Assembly (NCBI GenBank): GCA_029204225.1
Contig: CM055092.1
Location: forward strand, 84,654,694-84,718,693
Direction: 5' to 3'
Length of the DNA: 64,000 nucleotides
Source: Diphasiastrum complanatum
Taxonomy: Eukaryota; Streptophyta; Lycopodiopsida; Lycopodiales; Lycopodiaceae
Part shown: piece by piece, positions 45,363 through 55,829 of the stretch
Layout of the letters: the number at the start of each line of letters is the position of its first letter
How positions within the stretch are numbered: position 1 is the stretch's first letter
Notes under the pieces: generated by a model
Told to the model about the DNA's origin: nothing
What the model saw: only the letters and a program-made list of their open reading frames with translations
The model's database searches: none
Program-made: the position numbers and the translations under genes

Positions 45363-46745
45363 TCATGACACCATTCCACAACTACACAGAAACTAAACCA
45401 AGCCATATCTTTCCGATCTGTGCCGCAGAACAATCTCTCTAAGGTCTCCCATACGTTCATTACAAAGCTCGCCACTTTGATCTTGACCGACGTGCAGCTC
45501 AGTTCTCGACCGAGGCTTCACGTCCTTACCAAGCCGAGCTCCATGACTCTCATCTGGACCGGACAACTACACATCAACTCTCGACCGAGCCACTACTTAA
45601 AAATCCTGCCAAGTCCTGAGTTAAATTTCAACTGATGCTCATCGACTAGATCTCGACCGACGCCTCTCGTGAGATCTCGACCGACGCCTCTTGTCAGATC
45701 TCGACCGACGCCTCTCGTCAGATCTCGAACGACGCCTCTCGTCAGATCTTGATCGACGCCTCTCGTCAGATCTCGACCGACCCCTCACTTCAGATCTCGA
45801 CCGACGCCTCTTGTCACATCTCGACCGACGTCTCTTGTTAGATCTCGACCGATGTCTCTTGTTAGATCTCGACCGATGCCTTCTCTCGGATCTCGACTAG
45901 AGCCGTCTCTCAGATATCGACCAACCATAGCCACCCTTGCACCGTAGCAACCACCTTGAGCTGTAGTGACCGCCTTCCACCAACCACATTGCAACTACAT
46001 TCGCCCTTTAATCGCAAACACACCACATTCAAACCACATCAGCTATTGAACGTGTTCAACCGCACACCAACCATATCAGCTGTTGCACCGTAGCAACTGC
46101 ACCCAATCGCATTGAACTATATTTAGCTATTATTCTAGCCACATACACTTTTGCACCGTAGTGACTGCACTCACCCACAAGCTAATCACATTACCACCAC
46201 ATCCCCTATTTTCTGACATTGCACTAAATCCCACTACAACAGAATCGAAACATACCGCAACCCACCGCACCCCAGCTATCGTAGTCACCCGCACCCCAAC
46301 TACATTCACCCTCCAATCACAATAGGTCGTATCCAACCGCAACCCACCGTAAGCAACCGCACCGCAGCTATCGTAGTCACCTGCACCCCAACTACATTCA
46401 CCCTCCAATCACAACAGGTTGTATCCAACCACAACCCACCGTAAGCAACTACACCCCAGCTAACGTATTCAACCGTATCCAATCGCAACAAACCGTATAC
46501 ACCTGTAATATACTGCACAGACCGCATTCCAACCGCAACGGCTGCATTCAACTGGACCCCATCTCCATATGCCCTTGAACCGCAACAGACTGCATTTGTA
46601 GCAACCGCATTCAGCCGTTCCAATCATTCAATCGCACCCACCGTGGAACCATAGCAACCGCATTCCGAACAAAGAATCCAACGAGTTAAGTTACCAAAGA
46701 GTCCAAGAGGCCTATTTCGACAATCCTAAGGTACTATGGAGTGTT
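45363..46745 (+). other. Gypsy-1 leader with repetitive DNA
   Basis: Non-coding. It includes the GATCTCGACC minisatellite (45640-45905) and then about 600 bp of irregular CAACCGCA/CACCGTAGCAACC repeats (45930-46660). No clear primer-binding site was recognised right after the LTR. Confidence 0.7.
45640..45905 (+). repeat. 24-bp minisatellite
   Basis: About ten units of AGATCTCGACCGACGCCTCT plus CGTC, with changes. Because 24 is a multiple of 3 the units read as SDLDRRLS repeats in one frame; I do not regard this as a gene. Confidence 0.92.
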
Positions 46746-48040
46746 ATGGATCGTCCTTACGATCCGAATTCAACAGAGGACTATCCACCAGAGATGGTCT
46801 TCCCATCCACCGAACATGCTCGTTTTAATAGATATTCCAGGATGAAATCCCAAGTCCAAGAGCCATCCACCAACCCATTCGACAGATGGGAACCCATGCG
46901 TTTTGAAGCTCCATATGATCGACCACATTTTCACGCTGCCGAATCTTCACATGCTCGAGCTCACTTAAACGGAGCTTTTGCAAATAATGTTCCACGTACT
47001 GAAAACATACTCCAAAGCTAGATTTACCTAAGTATGACGGTAACACTGATCCTTAAAGATTTTTTCAAGTCTTTGAGAATGCATGTGATGTCTATGGCGA
47101 GACATCACCAGACGCCATGGTACAGCTCTTCTCGATGACCATGATCGATCGACCATGAGAATGGTTTTTTAACCTTGATCGTGAAGATAAACGAGACTGG
47201 TCACTCTTGAAGGAGGCATTTATCAAATGCTTCAAGCCATGTCACTTGATCGAAAGTCCTTTTGTCAAGCTAAGTAACATCAAAATGACAAAAGATGAGA
47301 AAGTATGTAACTACATTGAACGATTTAAAAGATTAAAAAGCTAGGTACAAGAGCAACCCACTGAGTCCATGCTCATAATTTGGTCCCTCGTTGGACTCCC
47401 ATGATGGATATGACGTGAGCTTCGATCCAATGATGAATACACATCATTGAAACAAGCCATGTCTGATGCCATGTGGGAGGAAGACGAGGGCTCATATGTC
47501 AACGAGCCACGTGAATGGAGAGCACATCGTGTTGTCCAAGAAGCTCGACCAAACGAGGAAACACGAGAACAGTTGTGGAAAACACAGATGGAGTTGCTTA
47601 ACCAGCAACACCAACAACAGATGGAGAAACTCACGAAAGAGTTTCAAAACACTCTTAGGTCTATTCAAAGTTCGATGCCAGGTCAGTTACCCACTGGCCA
47701 AATCCACCATAGACGAGAGAACACATGGTGCCCTCATTGTCGAGGTGCACACACTGGCAATGAGTGCCCTTCATACCAACCGGTCCCAGATACTTCATTG
47801 ATCAAATGTGACATCTGCGACTTTATGGGTCATACATCACTTTATTGCTATTATAACCCAAGGAATAGGACAACTTATCCTACCAGGCCCAAGACCAAAA
47901 TGGCTGATACAAAGGAATCAGAGAAGTTCGAAAGAAAATTCCCTCCCAACATGAGGGGGGGCAAAGAGGATATAGATCAAAGCCAATACTCCACCAGGGC
48001 CGAGATCATTGCAGCATTACAACTGCAACCAGAATGGTGA
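46746..48040 (+). pseudogene. Gypsy-1 gag
   Basis: An N-terminal segment (46746-47021) is followed by a capsid-type domain with several stops: LPKYDGNTDP, VQLFSMTMIDRP, LKEAFIKCF, MTKDEKVCNYIERFKRL (about 47020-47340). A Gln-rich coiled coil (QLWKTQMELLNQQHQQQ) comes next, then two zinc knuckles, CPHCRGAHTGNEC (C-x2-C-x3-H-x4-C, about 47729-47767) and CDICDFMGHTSLYC (C-x2-C-x4-H-x4-C, about 47812-47853). The double knuckle is also seen in the minus-strand gypsy at 60.4 kb. Confidence 0.85.
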
Positions 48041-48799
48041 AATAAGGTCCTAAAGGATAGCAAGCGGCTCCAAGAGTACTTGAAGGCACCGACATGGAAG
48101 GAGTGGATCCATTTTACATGTCGCTCAAACGCAGAAGTCCATGGCTGGTAGAAAAGCCACGGATTGAGGTGGTGAACTGGCCAGTGATTCTGAGAATTTC
48201 AGAGAGAATCTTCCCGGATGATCTGAGGCTGTAGTTACTTGATTTCGGACACAAATACAAGACAAGTGTCCATCTATGCGTTCAAGAAAGTGCCGATCTA
48301 TGGCCTTTCTGATGCAGCAAGATTGTTTTTGGGATTGTGGTTTAGAGCCGATCAAGATCAATCCCAACATAGCCCTCCAGTCAGAGGAAGACCATGAGAT
48401 GATGGCCCAGCTATACTACAGAGTGGATTTCATGTCGTCACGATATGTGACCATGGTGAAAGACTAGCAGGAGATGGGCTTTATTGAAAAGATAAGAGAG
48501 TACCTGGGGCCACTAAATTTTGGAAGTAAGATCCGCTTCCAAGTATTTGAAGCCCTAGGGCAAAAGATGAGCAAACGAAAACAAACGGCAAGACGGCGAG
48601 GCGAGCAGGACTCGCAAGAGGTGCTCAATAGGGCTGGAATGTAACGGCCACCGAGAGACCTTCATATTTGAGAAACAGTTTTGTGGATAATAGCACCTAG
48701 TTTTACGGAAGCGAACGAGGATGCACGCTTTTTCAAGTGCCGAGCGGAACGACATCACCGATGTTGTAGTGGGTCCTGCAACAGATTAGGGGTGGATAA
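48041..48799 (+). other. Gypsy-1 interior after gag
   Basis: Holds a degenerate frame (for example WKEWIHFTCRSNAEVHGW) with no protease or RT motif, then the purine-rich AGGGGTGGA just before the 3' LTR. Confidence 0.55.
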
Positions 48800-49902
48800 T
48801 GTTAGCGGATTCTAGAGAATCTCCGGATGCCGAGCTAAGCTGAAGACACATAGTATATCTCACCCATGACCGAGGAGGTCTCAGAAGGAGGAGAGCAGAA
48901 GAAGCTGAGAGCTGAGCATGAGAGTCGAGAAATTACTAGCTAGGATGACAATGAATTATCTATGTGAGCCTACATGGTGTATCCTAGAGAAGGAACGACA
49001 GGAGCTAGTAATATTTCCTAGGCATTGTAAATAAATGTAGACCCCTCTTAAATAATATATAGTGAGCCACCTTTTGATGGTGACCTCTAGTGGAAGGGCA
49101 ATTTCCACATGTAATTTCTAATTTGGTGGAATTGCCACTTGGGCTCCACATGGACAGCCCTCTTGCTTATTTAAGGGCCCCCTCTCGTGAGGGAGCTTTG
49201 AATGTATTGTCAAGTTCTCTTGAGTGAATAAAGAAGATCCTCCACGAGTTCTTGATGGTTGCTAAGCTCCTTGTTCATGGCAATGTTCTTGAGTGAAATT
49301 CCTATGAGCATGTTTTGATTTCCTTTTGTGTTTGTGGATTAATTAGTTTTCTTGCTTACTCTCTTGCTTTAGTTGTGGATTAGATTTCATTTCTTGTTTG
49401 TGGATTAAACAGCATTCAAATAAACTAAATAGGCTGGATTGTGGTGTAGATCTTGCATATTCTTTTACATTCCAGTTCTTGATTGTTCTTGGGCATTCCA
49501 AACATCAAGAAATGGGTGTTTCTTGATTCTTGGGCTGCTAGAGTGCTGTTAGAAATTTAGTTTTCTTGTTTCTTGGTTTCTTGATTGAGTAGCTTAATCT
49601 GGTCCTTGTTTGTTCCCTGATTTTTGTAGATGGATTGTAGAATTGCTCCCTGATTCAGAACGCTGATCTATATTGAGCTAGGACTGGTTGCATGGCTTGT
49701 TTATGCATGTAGCTAAGTAACGAATCTGTCTCTCCCCACTGACAGTCTAGGAAATACTCATTGTAATCTGAGAAAATGCTTCTGTTTGGAAACCGTTCTA
49801 ATAAGAAGACCAAACCGTGTAGAGTTGTAACCTACAAAAGTAGCAAAAAGAAGAAAGAACAAGAAGAAACCATGTTCACAGATTCAGTGGGATCTATGAA
49901 CA
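48800..49902 (+). repeat. Gypsy-1 3' LTR
   Basis: TGTTAGCGGA to CTATGAACA; partner of 44275-45362. Confidence 0.92.
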
Positions 49903-49907
49903 GATGT
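49903..49907. repeat. Gypsy-1 target duplication GATGT, right
   Basis: Identical to 44270-44274. Confidence 0.92.
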
Positions 49908-50540
49908 CAACTTTTTCATCATCAAATGTCAAAGGTGAAGATTCTTGGTGGATAGATAGTGGGGCTAGCTCCCATATGTCGGGTAGAAGGGAGTACTTTT
50001 CTCAACTCACACCTTATGTAGGACTTATAAAGTCCATTTTTATAGCAAATGATCACTCATGTAAAGTTGAAGGTGTGGGATCCATTCCCTTATGCTTAGG
50101 GTCTTCCAAGAAGACTAAGATAGATGGTGTTCTCTTCATTCCTAGCATCACTAAGAATTTGCTTTGTGTTGGCCAACTTTTAGATCATGGTTTCATTGTG
50201 GAGTTCTCTACTAATATATGCAACATCAAGAAGAATGGGAAGATCATAGCAAGAGGAAAAAGGTTTGGGTGATAGTAGCCAAGGAGGACAAGATGACCAC
50301 AAATGATTTGTGGCACAAGAGGCTTGGTCACATCAACACCAAGTCTATGGAAGCCACATGAAAAGAGGACCTTGATCTAGGCCTTCCAAGATCCATGGAA
50401 AAGGAGGAAAAGGTTTTTGAAGCATGTGCTTTGGCTAAAGCACATAGGTTGCTTTTCTCTAACACTATCACTAAGACTACTCACTCTCTTAAGTTGATTC
50501 ATTTAGATGTACATTTTGCTAGCACAAAGAGCAATGATAG
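49908..50540 (+). pseudogene. Copia-3 protease and start of integrase
   Basis: WWIDSGASSHMSGRREYF (about 49938-49990) is the copia protease active site, followed by VLFIPSITKNLLCVGQLL. A frame break near 50270 precedes the GAG-pre-integrase LWHKRLGHINTKSM (about 50310-50350). A few codons of the integrase start (CALAKAHRLLF, LIHLDVHF) are readable, and then copia similarity ends. Confidence 0.82.
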
Positions 50541-51009
50541 AGCCACAATGTTTGTAATCTTGAATGATGAATCCTCTAAGAATCATATTGGCAAAGATAT
50601 GGTTGAGATCAAGGAGGAGCTTAATCAAGAGGAGGAGCAAAATCCGAGAGCTTCAACTATTCCAATGAGAGCCATAAGAACAAAGATGGAGCTATCAATG
50701 CTCATTTTTGTGGACAAGGAAAGACAAGTTGGAAAGGGGGGTATAGTTTGTACTTCATTTGCTAAGTTTTGTAATTTTAAAGTATGGAATGAAAGGTGGT
50801 TGTCATATCTACTTACTCTTGAGTGTGCTAGAAGTAAGCATGACATTTTCATTCATAAGTTGAAAGATTTTGAATTCATTTTCAAAGAGACATATTGTGA
50901 ACCTTGTATGAGAGTAAGTGAATCATCCTTGAAGGACACTTATATCCATACAAGAGTATTTGGCCTCATTAGTTTCAAGTTCAACAAGTATGTAATGCAA
51001 ATTTGCTAG
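50395..51009 (+). CDS. Copia-3 unusual ORF A (205 codons)
   Basis: The first third joins the integrase finger region; from about 50550 on it matches nothing I recognise. Visible features are an acidic EEL/EEEQ stretch, a Lys/Arg-rich middle and several Cys (LECARSK, CEPCMR). RT-type motifs (FAPV, YVDD, LYGLK) are absent. It may be sequence captured by the element or a very diverged remnant. Open for 205 codons. Confidence 0.4.
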   Translation: MEKEEKVFEACALAKAHRLLFSNTITKTTHSLKLIHLDVHFASTKSNDRATMFVILNDESSKNHIGKDMVEIKEELNQEEEQNPRASTIPMRAIRTKMELSMLIFVDKERQVGKGGIVCTSFAKFCNFKVWNERWLSYLLTLECARSKHDIFIHKLKDFEFIFKETYCEPCMRVSESSLKDTYIHTRVFGLISFKFNKYVMQIC

Positions 51010-51343
51010 TGGTAAGCAATTGTGGACTAGTAAATTTGGTATAAATAATCTTGGTGATTAGTTTGCTGAATTGAAATATCATATTGAGAAGGAGAACATT
51101 CAGAATTGGAGAGTTGACAACAAAGTCCTTGAGAGTCTTGAAGAAGATCATGGTTTGGATCCATGTTTTCATCATCAACAACAAGAGGGAGTGAGCATGA
51201 TGAAGAAAAAGGACATCAAGGAGAAACCCGAGACCTGAATCTACATCAATATGAAGGTTTGGGTAAAGAGAAAGGAGCAGCAAGGAAGTTTTATCCATAT
51301 CTCCCTATACTCATCTTATTTTGTGTTTGATTAAAACCATGTC

Positions 51344-51871
51344 ATGTATTTGACAAAGTCCTTTGATGATGCTAGTATGAACATTGTTTTTCATCCTATA
51401 TCTTATGATGATGAAATAGTGATCATTACTACTTTGATTGGAGTTTCAAATATTTATTCAAAGGCCTCATCTTGTGATCCATTCACTCTTGAATTTCCAA
51501 GGAATGAAGACCTTCATTGGAAGGATGCCAAGTTGGAGTTCATTGTTTTGGTGGATAAAGTCAAGATGCTGATATCTCAAGCTTTGATTGTATGTGCTTC
51601 ATACAAAAGTTGGATCTTATGGAAAGCTGCTGTTTTTCATGTTTATTTTGAGGAGGAGACTCACATTTTTCTGCCCAAGGTGATCATCCAACAACCTACC
51701 AAAGACAAAGCTTGGATCTTGAAGACAACCTTTATGGAGCTCTCACTACATTTGACAACTTGGAGCTCAAATTATGTTCTTATTGTAATGAGTGATCATA
51801 CTCACTACATACATCAAGAACATGTTAATTATGTTGTTTTTATGCATGTAATTATTATTGATCCAGGATAG
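51344..51871 (+). CDS. Copia-3 unusual ORF B (175 codons)
   Basis: An uninterrupted frame rich in aromatic, Ile and Val residues (SYDDEIVIITTLIGVSNIY, WILWKAAVFHVYFEEETH). It ends 16 bp before the purine tract at 51887, where RNase H should end, but no ADIFTKPL-type motif is present. Family unknown. It could be a captured host fragment or non-coding sequence that happens to be open. Confidence 0.35.
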   Translation: MYLTKSFDDASMNIVFHPISYDDEIVIITTLIGVSNIYSKASSCDPFTLEFPRNEDLHWKDAKLEFIVLVDKVKMLISQALIVCASYKSWILWKAAVFHVYFEEETHIFLPKVIIQQPTKDKAWILKTTFMELSLHLTTWSSNYVLIVMSDHTHYIHQEHVNYVVFMHVIIIDPG

Positions 51872-51886
51872 TCTCATCAAGCTAAA

Positions 51887-51899
51887 TTGTGAGGAGGAG
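51887..51899 (+). other. Copia-3 polypurine tract
   Basis: TTGTGAGGAGGAG immediately before the 3' LTR. Confidence 0.75.
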
Positions 51900-52599
51900 T
51901 GTTGAAATTTCAAAATTCTAGCTTGACCATTTTTGGTCACATGCATTATAATTGGCAAGAAGGCCATGTAAATAGATGTCACACGTGCCAAATCACATAA
52001 GATGCTTTCTAAAGACTTCATTCCTCATATTACATTGTGAGAGCATCTTTGAAATGAGGCCAATGTGTGCTTAGATAAGCTAGAGAAATTCTAGGAGCTA
52101 AAAATAGCATGTTTTACATTGTTTTTGGATCTTAAGATCTTGACCCCAAATTAGGGTGGATCCAATGACCTATTAGGTTAGATGTTAGGGTTAGGTTATG
52201 ATAAGTACAGAAATGCCATAAAACTTTCAGATCCAAGCTTGAAATATATAAATGTATGATGGGATCTCCATCCAAATATGAAGAAAAATCGAGTTTTTCC
52301 ACTTCTATCAACATTGTCTTTGGGTGGCGAGTTCTAGCTATTGGATGTGAGTGAAATTATGCATTAATAACTTGTTGTGGAAGGTATTGAAGTTTTTTAC
52401 AGGTCTGAGAAGCTTGCTGCACTTTACTTTAGTGTATTTGATCAAATCTATGTGCCTATTGTGGAGTTAAATGCCAAATTAGCTAGTTTTGGTAACTAGT
52501 CTTGATTCTAGCTCATAGTTTGGATCTAGATCTTTGATCTGTGCATTCTCTATCATTTTTAGGATTGATTGGGATTGAATTTGCTGTAAAATTTTGTCA
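51900..52599 (+). repeat. Copia-3 3' LTR
   Basis: 700 bp, TGTTGAAATT to TTTTGTCA; partner of 41921-42577. Confidence 0.88.
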
Positions 52600-52753
52600 T
52601 TTGAGAGGCAGAGGACGAGTTTGAGAATCATAAAGCTACCACGCTTTGAGAGGGAGCTGAAGAAACTTAATATTTCTAGCCACAAAGCTTTGATATCTTT
52701 CGAGTTTGTGTCCGCAGAAATGCACAGAAAGGACCAACAGGTCTTTGTATCTT
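52600..52753 (+). pseudogene. Copia-4 pol, right end
   Basis: After the TTTGA duplication the frame continues ERQRTSLRIIKLPRF and stays open to a TAA near 52760. This is the expected continuation of KPLDKGMF at 41920, which shows that Copia-3 was inserted here. Confidence 0.7.
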
Positions 52754-53640
52754 CATAAATACATAGGAATTGCCCATGGGCAGAAACCGGCCCAGACAAA
52801 AACCACCATAAACAGGCAACTTCCACCCAAGCAAGCCATCCAACTCAGCCGACCAGTTAGACCCCATTCCCCAAGAGCTTAACCCATTCACGTTCATGCA
52901 AGGAACACTCATAACCACAAGCCGCGACAGATATGAAGACAATCAATTCCTGGAATGAGTGGTCCCAATAGCATACCGCTGACATCCGGGACTGAATGGT
53001 CCCGACGACATACTGCTGGCGTCCCGATCAAAAAGTTTGAAGCGGCCTTACAACTGGCACTTTTACCGAACACTGAAACCCAGAAGGTAATCAGAGTCAG
53101 TTTGAGAAAAATGCCACTTTATTAATAAATTTGAGAATGTTACATTTGAAGTATGTGACCGACCCTTGTCTCCGAGGCGCTGGCATGCTAAGGTGGGCGC
53201 CATGACAACATTCCAAGAAGGGCAGCTAAGACGTGGTTGGAGCTCGCAACCCGCATTCCCCTATAGTTTTGGTGGGATCTGGCACCTCCCCTCATGCCAA
53301 GTGCTCTGCCCAAGCTGGTAAAACACGTTTTTTCTCTCTAGGATTTTCTCTCTCTAGATTTTATTGATCCCCAGGCTTCCTTTTATCATGCCTATATCGT
53401 GTGAGGTGATTGCATTGCACATCGATCTGAGCTCTCTGGACCTCGCTAGAACCGATCAAAGAGTTTCAGCCATAGGAACTTGGCGCCGGCTGGATTATGG
53501 TCACAGTGGCGCTGGGAGCGGTGTTGGCACCGATGGTGCATCGAGTAGCAATGGCGCTGCTGGCACCGGGGACAATGCTGGCGCCAGTGGCGGCGAAAGT
53601 AAAGCTTGTAAAGGTAGCTTTACAACATTCACGCTCCAAG
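52754..53640 (+). repeat. LTR-like repeat, copy A (plus)
   Basis: From about 52950 it matches the reverse complement of 61690-62200: CTTACAACTGGCACTTTTAC, then TTTATTAATAAAT, the GGTGGGAT block and TCTCTCTCTAGATTTTATTGATC. The match resumes at about 53500 with the Gly/Ala-rich segment. Copy A has about 130 bp extra at 53368-53495. Confidence 0.7.
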
Positions 53641-53708
53641 TACAAAGGAGATCAAGCAAAGTACTAGGAGGAGAGCCACCTCCACGGACAATGTCGACGA
53701 CAAACTGA
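53480..53708 (+). other. Gly/Ala-rich GC-rich frame
   Basis: An open frame reading GAGSGVGTDGASSSNGAAGT and on, with a repeated GGCGCYGG motif. It lies in the region shared with copy B, so it is probably part of a transposon leader. TTGGCGCCGG at 53482 resembles a gypsy tRNA primer site but its position cannot be tested. Confidence 0.35.
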
Positions 53709-54177
53709 GTGCCGGTATAACGTGCTTAACCAACCGTTCTTGTAATCAATGATTACCATGTATCTCAATACATATATAAACAAGACGAACACGACAGAAT
53801 CGACTGAACATCATTGTGAGCTAGGCATAGAACTGCCAACCGATGTCCAAGAGTCCGCTAGTAAGTGAGATTGTCTGATATAATTCGTGAGAGACATAGT
53901 ATCTCTTGCGCCAACGCACTGGGTGATTTTGTCACACAACGCTCAAGAAAAGATCAATGATAATAATGCATATGTTTTTCTTTATCTTGAATGATATCAA
54001 ATGTTTTGATGCCTGATTGTTGTCACGATCAACTGTTTATTCTTATTCTGCACACTGGCTCATTCTTGTTGAATGCTTAAACAAATTAAAAAAAAATGTA
54101 GGTCAGCAGTGTCTGTCTACAGTCTGGAAGATTGTCGATATGATCTAGCAGCCATAGCCACTAGTCAGAATCGAATT
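53709..54177. other. Sequence with nothing recognised
   Basis: No supported feature. Confidence 0.4.
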
Positions 54178-54705
54178 CTATTCAAGTACAATGAACTCAT
54201 TGTTTGTGCTAAGATACACATCAGTTCTATCAGAGCAATCGAGGTTTGAAGAGAAGAGAGTGCGAACATGAATCCCTTTCGGTTTCGTTTCATGCAACAA
54301 TTGTCTTCTCGACTTCTCAACACTCTGAAACCATGCTCGAACAGATTGCTTCAAGCCATAAAGTGCTCTATGGAGTTTACACACATGATTGTGTTTACCT
54401 TCAATATTGTAACCTTCAAGTTGCACCATGTAAATGTCCTCTTCTATAACTCCATTAAGATATGCTGTCTGTACATCCATTTGATGTATTTCCAAATCTG
54501 CTGCAGCAGCAAATGACAATAGAAGTCTAATAGAAGACTGTTTAACTACTGGACTAAAGGTCTCAGTGTAGTTGATGTTCTGTACCTGAGAGAATCCTTT
54601 GGCTACAAGTCGAGCCTTTCTTCGATCAATACTTCCATATGCCTTGTATTTGATTTTGAACAACCATTTGCAATCAACTACATTTTTGTTGGTAGGTAAT
54701 TCTAG
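54178..54705 (-). pseudogene. Copia-6 reverse transcriptase, first half (minus)
   Basis: RT motifs on the minus strand: DCKWLFKIKYKAYGSI, KARLVAKGFSQ, INYTETFSPVVK, EIHQMDVQTAYLNGVIEEDIYM and HRALYGLKQSVRAW. It ends before the YVDD box. The frame starts at about 54705, exactly where plus-strand RNase H sequence begins. Confidence 0.85.
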
Positions 54706-54895
54706 GAGTAAGCACATTGAAATTAAGTATCACTATGTCAGAAGCAAAGTTATCGACAATGAGGTAAACTTGCTGTACTATCGAAAAAAAGATATGACAG
54801 CATATATTTTCACTAAAGCATTAAGCTTGGATACACACAGAAAGTTTTGAACGGAACTAAGTTTGAAGGTCAAAGCATTCATGGATTCAGATTAA
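54700..54895 (+). pseudogene. Copia-6 RNase H end (plus)
   Basis: SKHIEIKYHYVRSKVIDNEV, then IFTKALSLDTHRKF and LKVKAFMDSD before a stop: the conserved C-terminus of a copia polyprotein. It lies head to head with the minus-strand RT at about 54700. Confidence 0.85.
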
Positions 54896-55829
54896 GGGGG
54901 AGTGTTGAATTACTCTACTATCAGAGTGTTTCAGTCGAATAATCGATCTTTAATCTTCATCCACATTATTATGCAGTTTTGTAGTTTTATTTGTGTTTCT
55001 ACACAGTCTGTAGAAGGATGTCATCCGACATATCGACGACAGTCGAAGACTTCGGCCATGTTGATGAAAGACAGTTATTGCTCCACTTGTTATGAAGCTA
55101 AAGACTTGCCCTAACCACTTAGCAAGTAAATTTTTGGGAAGTCCTAACTGGATGGATGACAGCACATTATGGCCAATTGGCTATTGCGATTTGCGACTTG
55201 ATTAGTTGTCCTACTGGACATGCATTAATTGCTTTAGTATAAATAGTTGACCATCAAAGACTTCTATAACTCTCTTAAGCTCTAGCTCAGCTTTCTAGCT
55301 CGATTTCTTTTAGAGTTCAATTAGAGTATTGTTATTCGCGCTTTTGGCTTATCAATAGAAGTGCATCAGACATAGTTCAGTTACTCAGAGATGGCTTAGA
55401 GTACGTGATTTCATCCGCAGTTTTTTTGTGCTCTTATGATTTGATTTGTACATGCTACTTACTGAATCAATCTGCTCCTTTTTATTGCGTTCAGTATTAT
55501 GTCAGAATGTATGCATCTTTGTAGTTGTTTGTAACTGATAAATCTCTTATTTTTTTGTATGACTATTCAATACTTTATTGTTTGGCTACGAAATCACTTT
55601 AGTGCTAGCGATTTCAAAACCAGTTGCTAAAAGATTGAACGTGACTTTTGTGATTATGCTTTGTTCAATATTAATAGGCGTATTCATGCATTAGGAAAGG
55701 AGGCTTATTCCGCTATGCTCGATAAGTTGCTTACAGTCTTCGACTTGTCGAACCGATTGAATTCACCTCTCTCTTTTTCCAATAGGTACAATACAACTTT
55801 ACTAGTACTAGGCTAACCGATTATAACAC
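54896..55829 (+). repeat. Copia-6 purine tract and 3' LTR
   Basis: TTAAGGGGGAG (54893-54903) precedes TGTTGAATTACTC (54904). A TATA-like TATAAATAG lies at 55239. The right end at TTATAACA (about 55829) is my estimate. Confidence 0.55.

Larger units (their letters stand above)
44275..49902 (+). mobile_element. Gypsy-1: gag-only LTR retrotransposon, complete with both LTRs
   Basis: The LTRs are long (1,088 and 1,103 bp), begin TGTTAG and end GAACA, and are highly alike. A perfect 5-bp target duplication flanks the element. The 3.4-kb interior holds a 24-bp minisatellite, repetitive sequence and a gypsy-type gag, but no protease, RT, RNase H or integrase motif. This matches the known class of non-autonomous elements with terminal repeats and a gag domain (TR-GAG). 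It sits between gag and protease of Copia-3. Confidence 0.88.
41921..52599 (+). mobile_element. Copia-3: copia element with gag and protease but no RT, split by Gypsy-1
   Basis: It has two LTRs of one family (41921-42577, 51900-52599), a tRNA-Met-type primer site, gag, protease, the start of integrase and a purine tract. Gypsy-1 occupies 44275-49902; without it the element is about 5 kb. Instead of integrase core, RT and RNase H, the 3' part (50540-51886) holds frames with no recognisable pol motif. It must therefore depend on enzymes from other copies. Confidence 0.82.

Noticed and set aside
45691-45900. Repeat protein SDLDRRLS in ten copies
   Set aside because: The unit length is 24, so any frame repeats as a protein. 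It lies in a retrotransposon leader and has no codon-position signal that I can see.
46130-46623. Gly/Trp-rich minus-strand ORFs
   Set aside because: Shadow of the CAACCGCA repeats in the Gypsy-1 leader.
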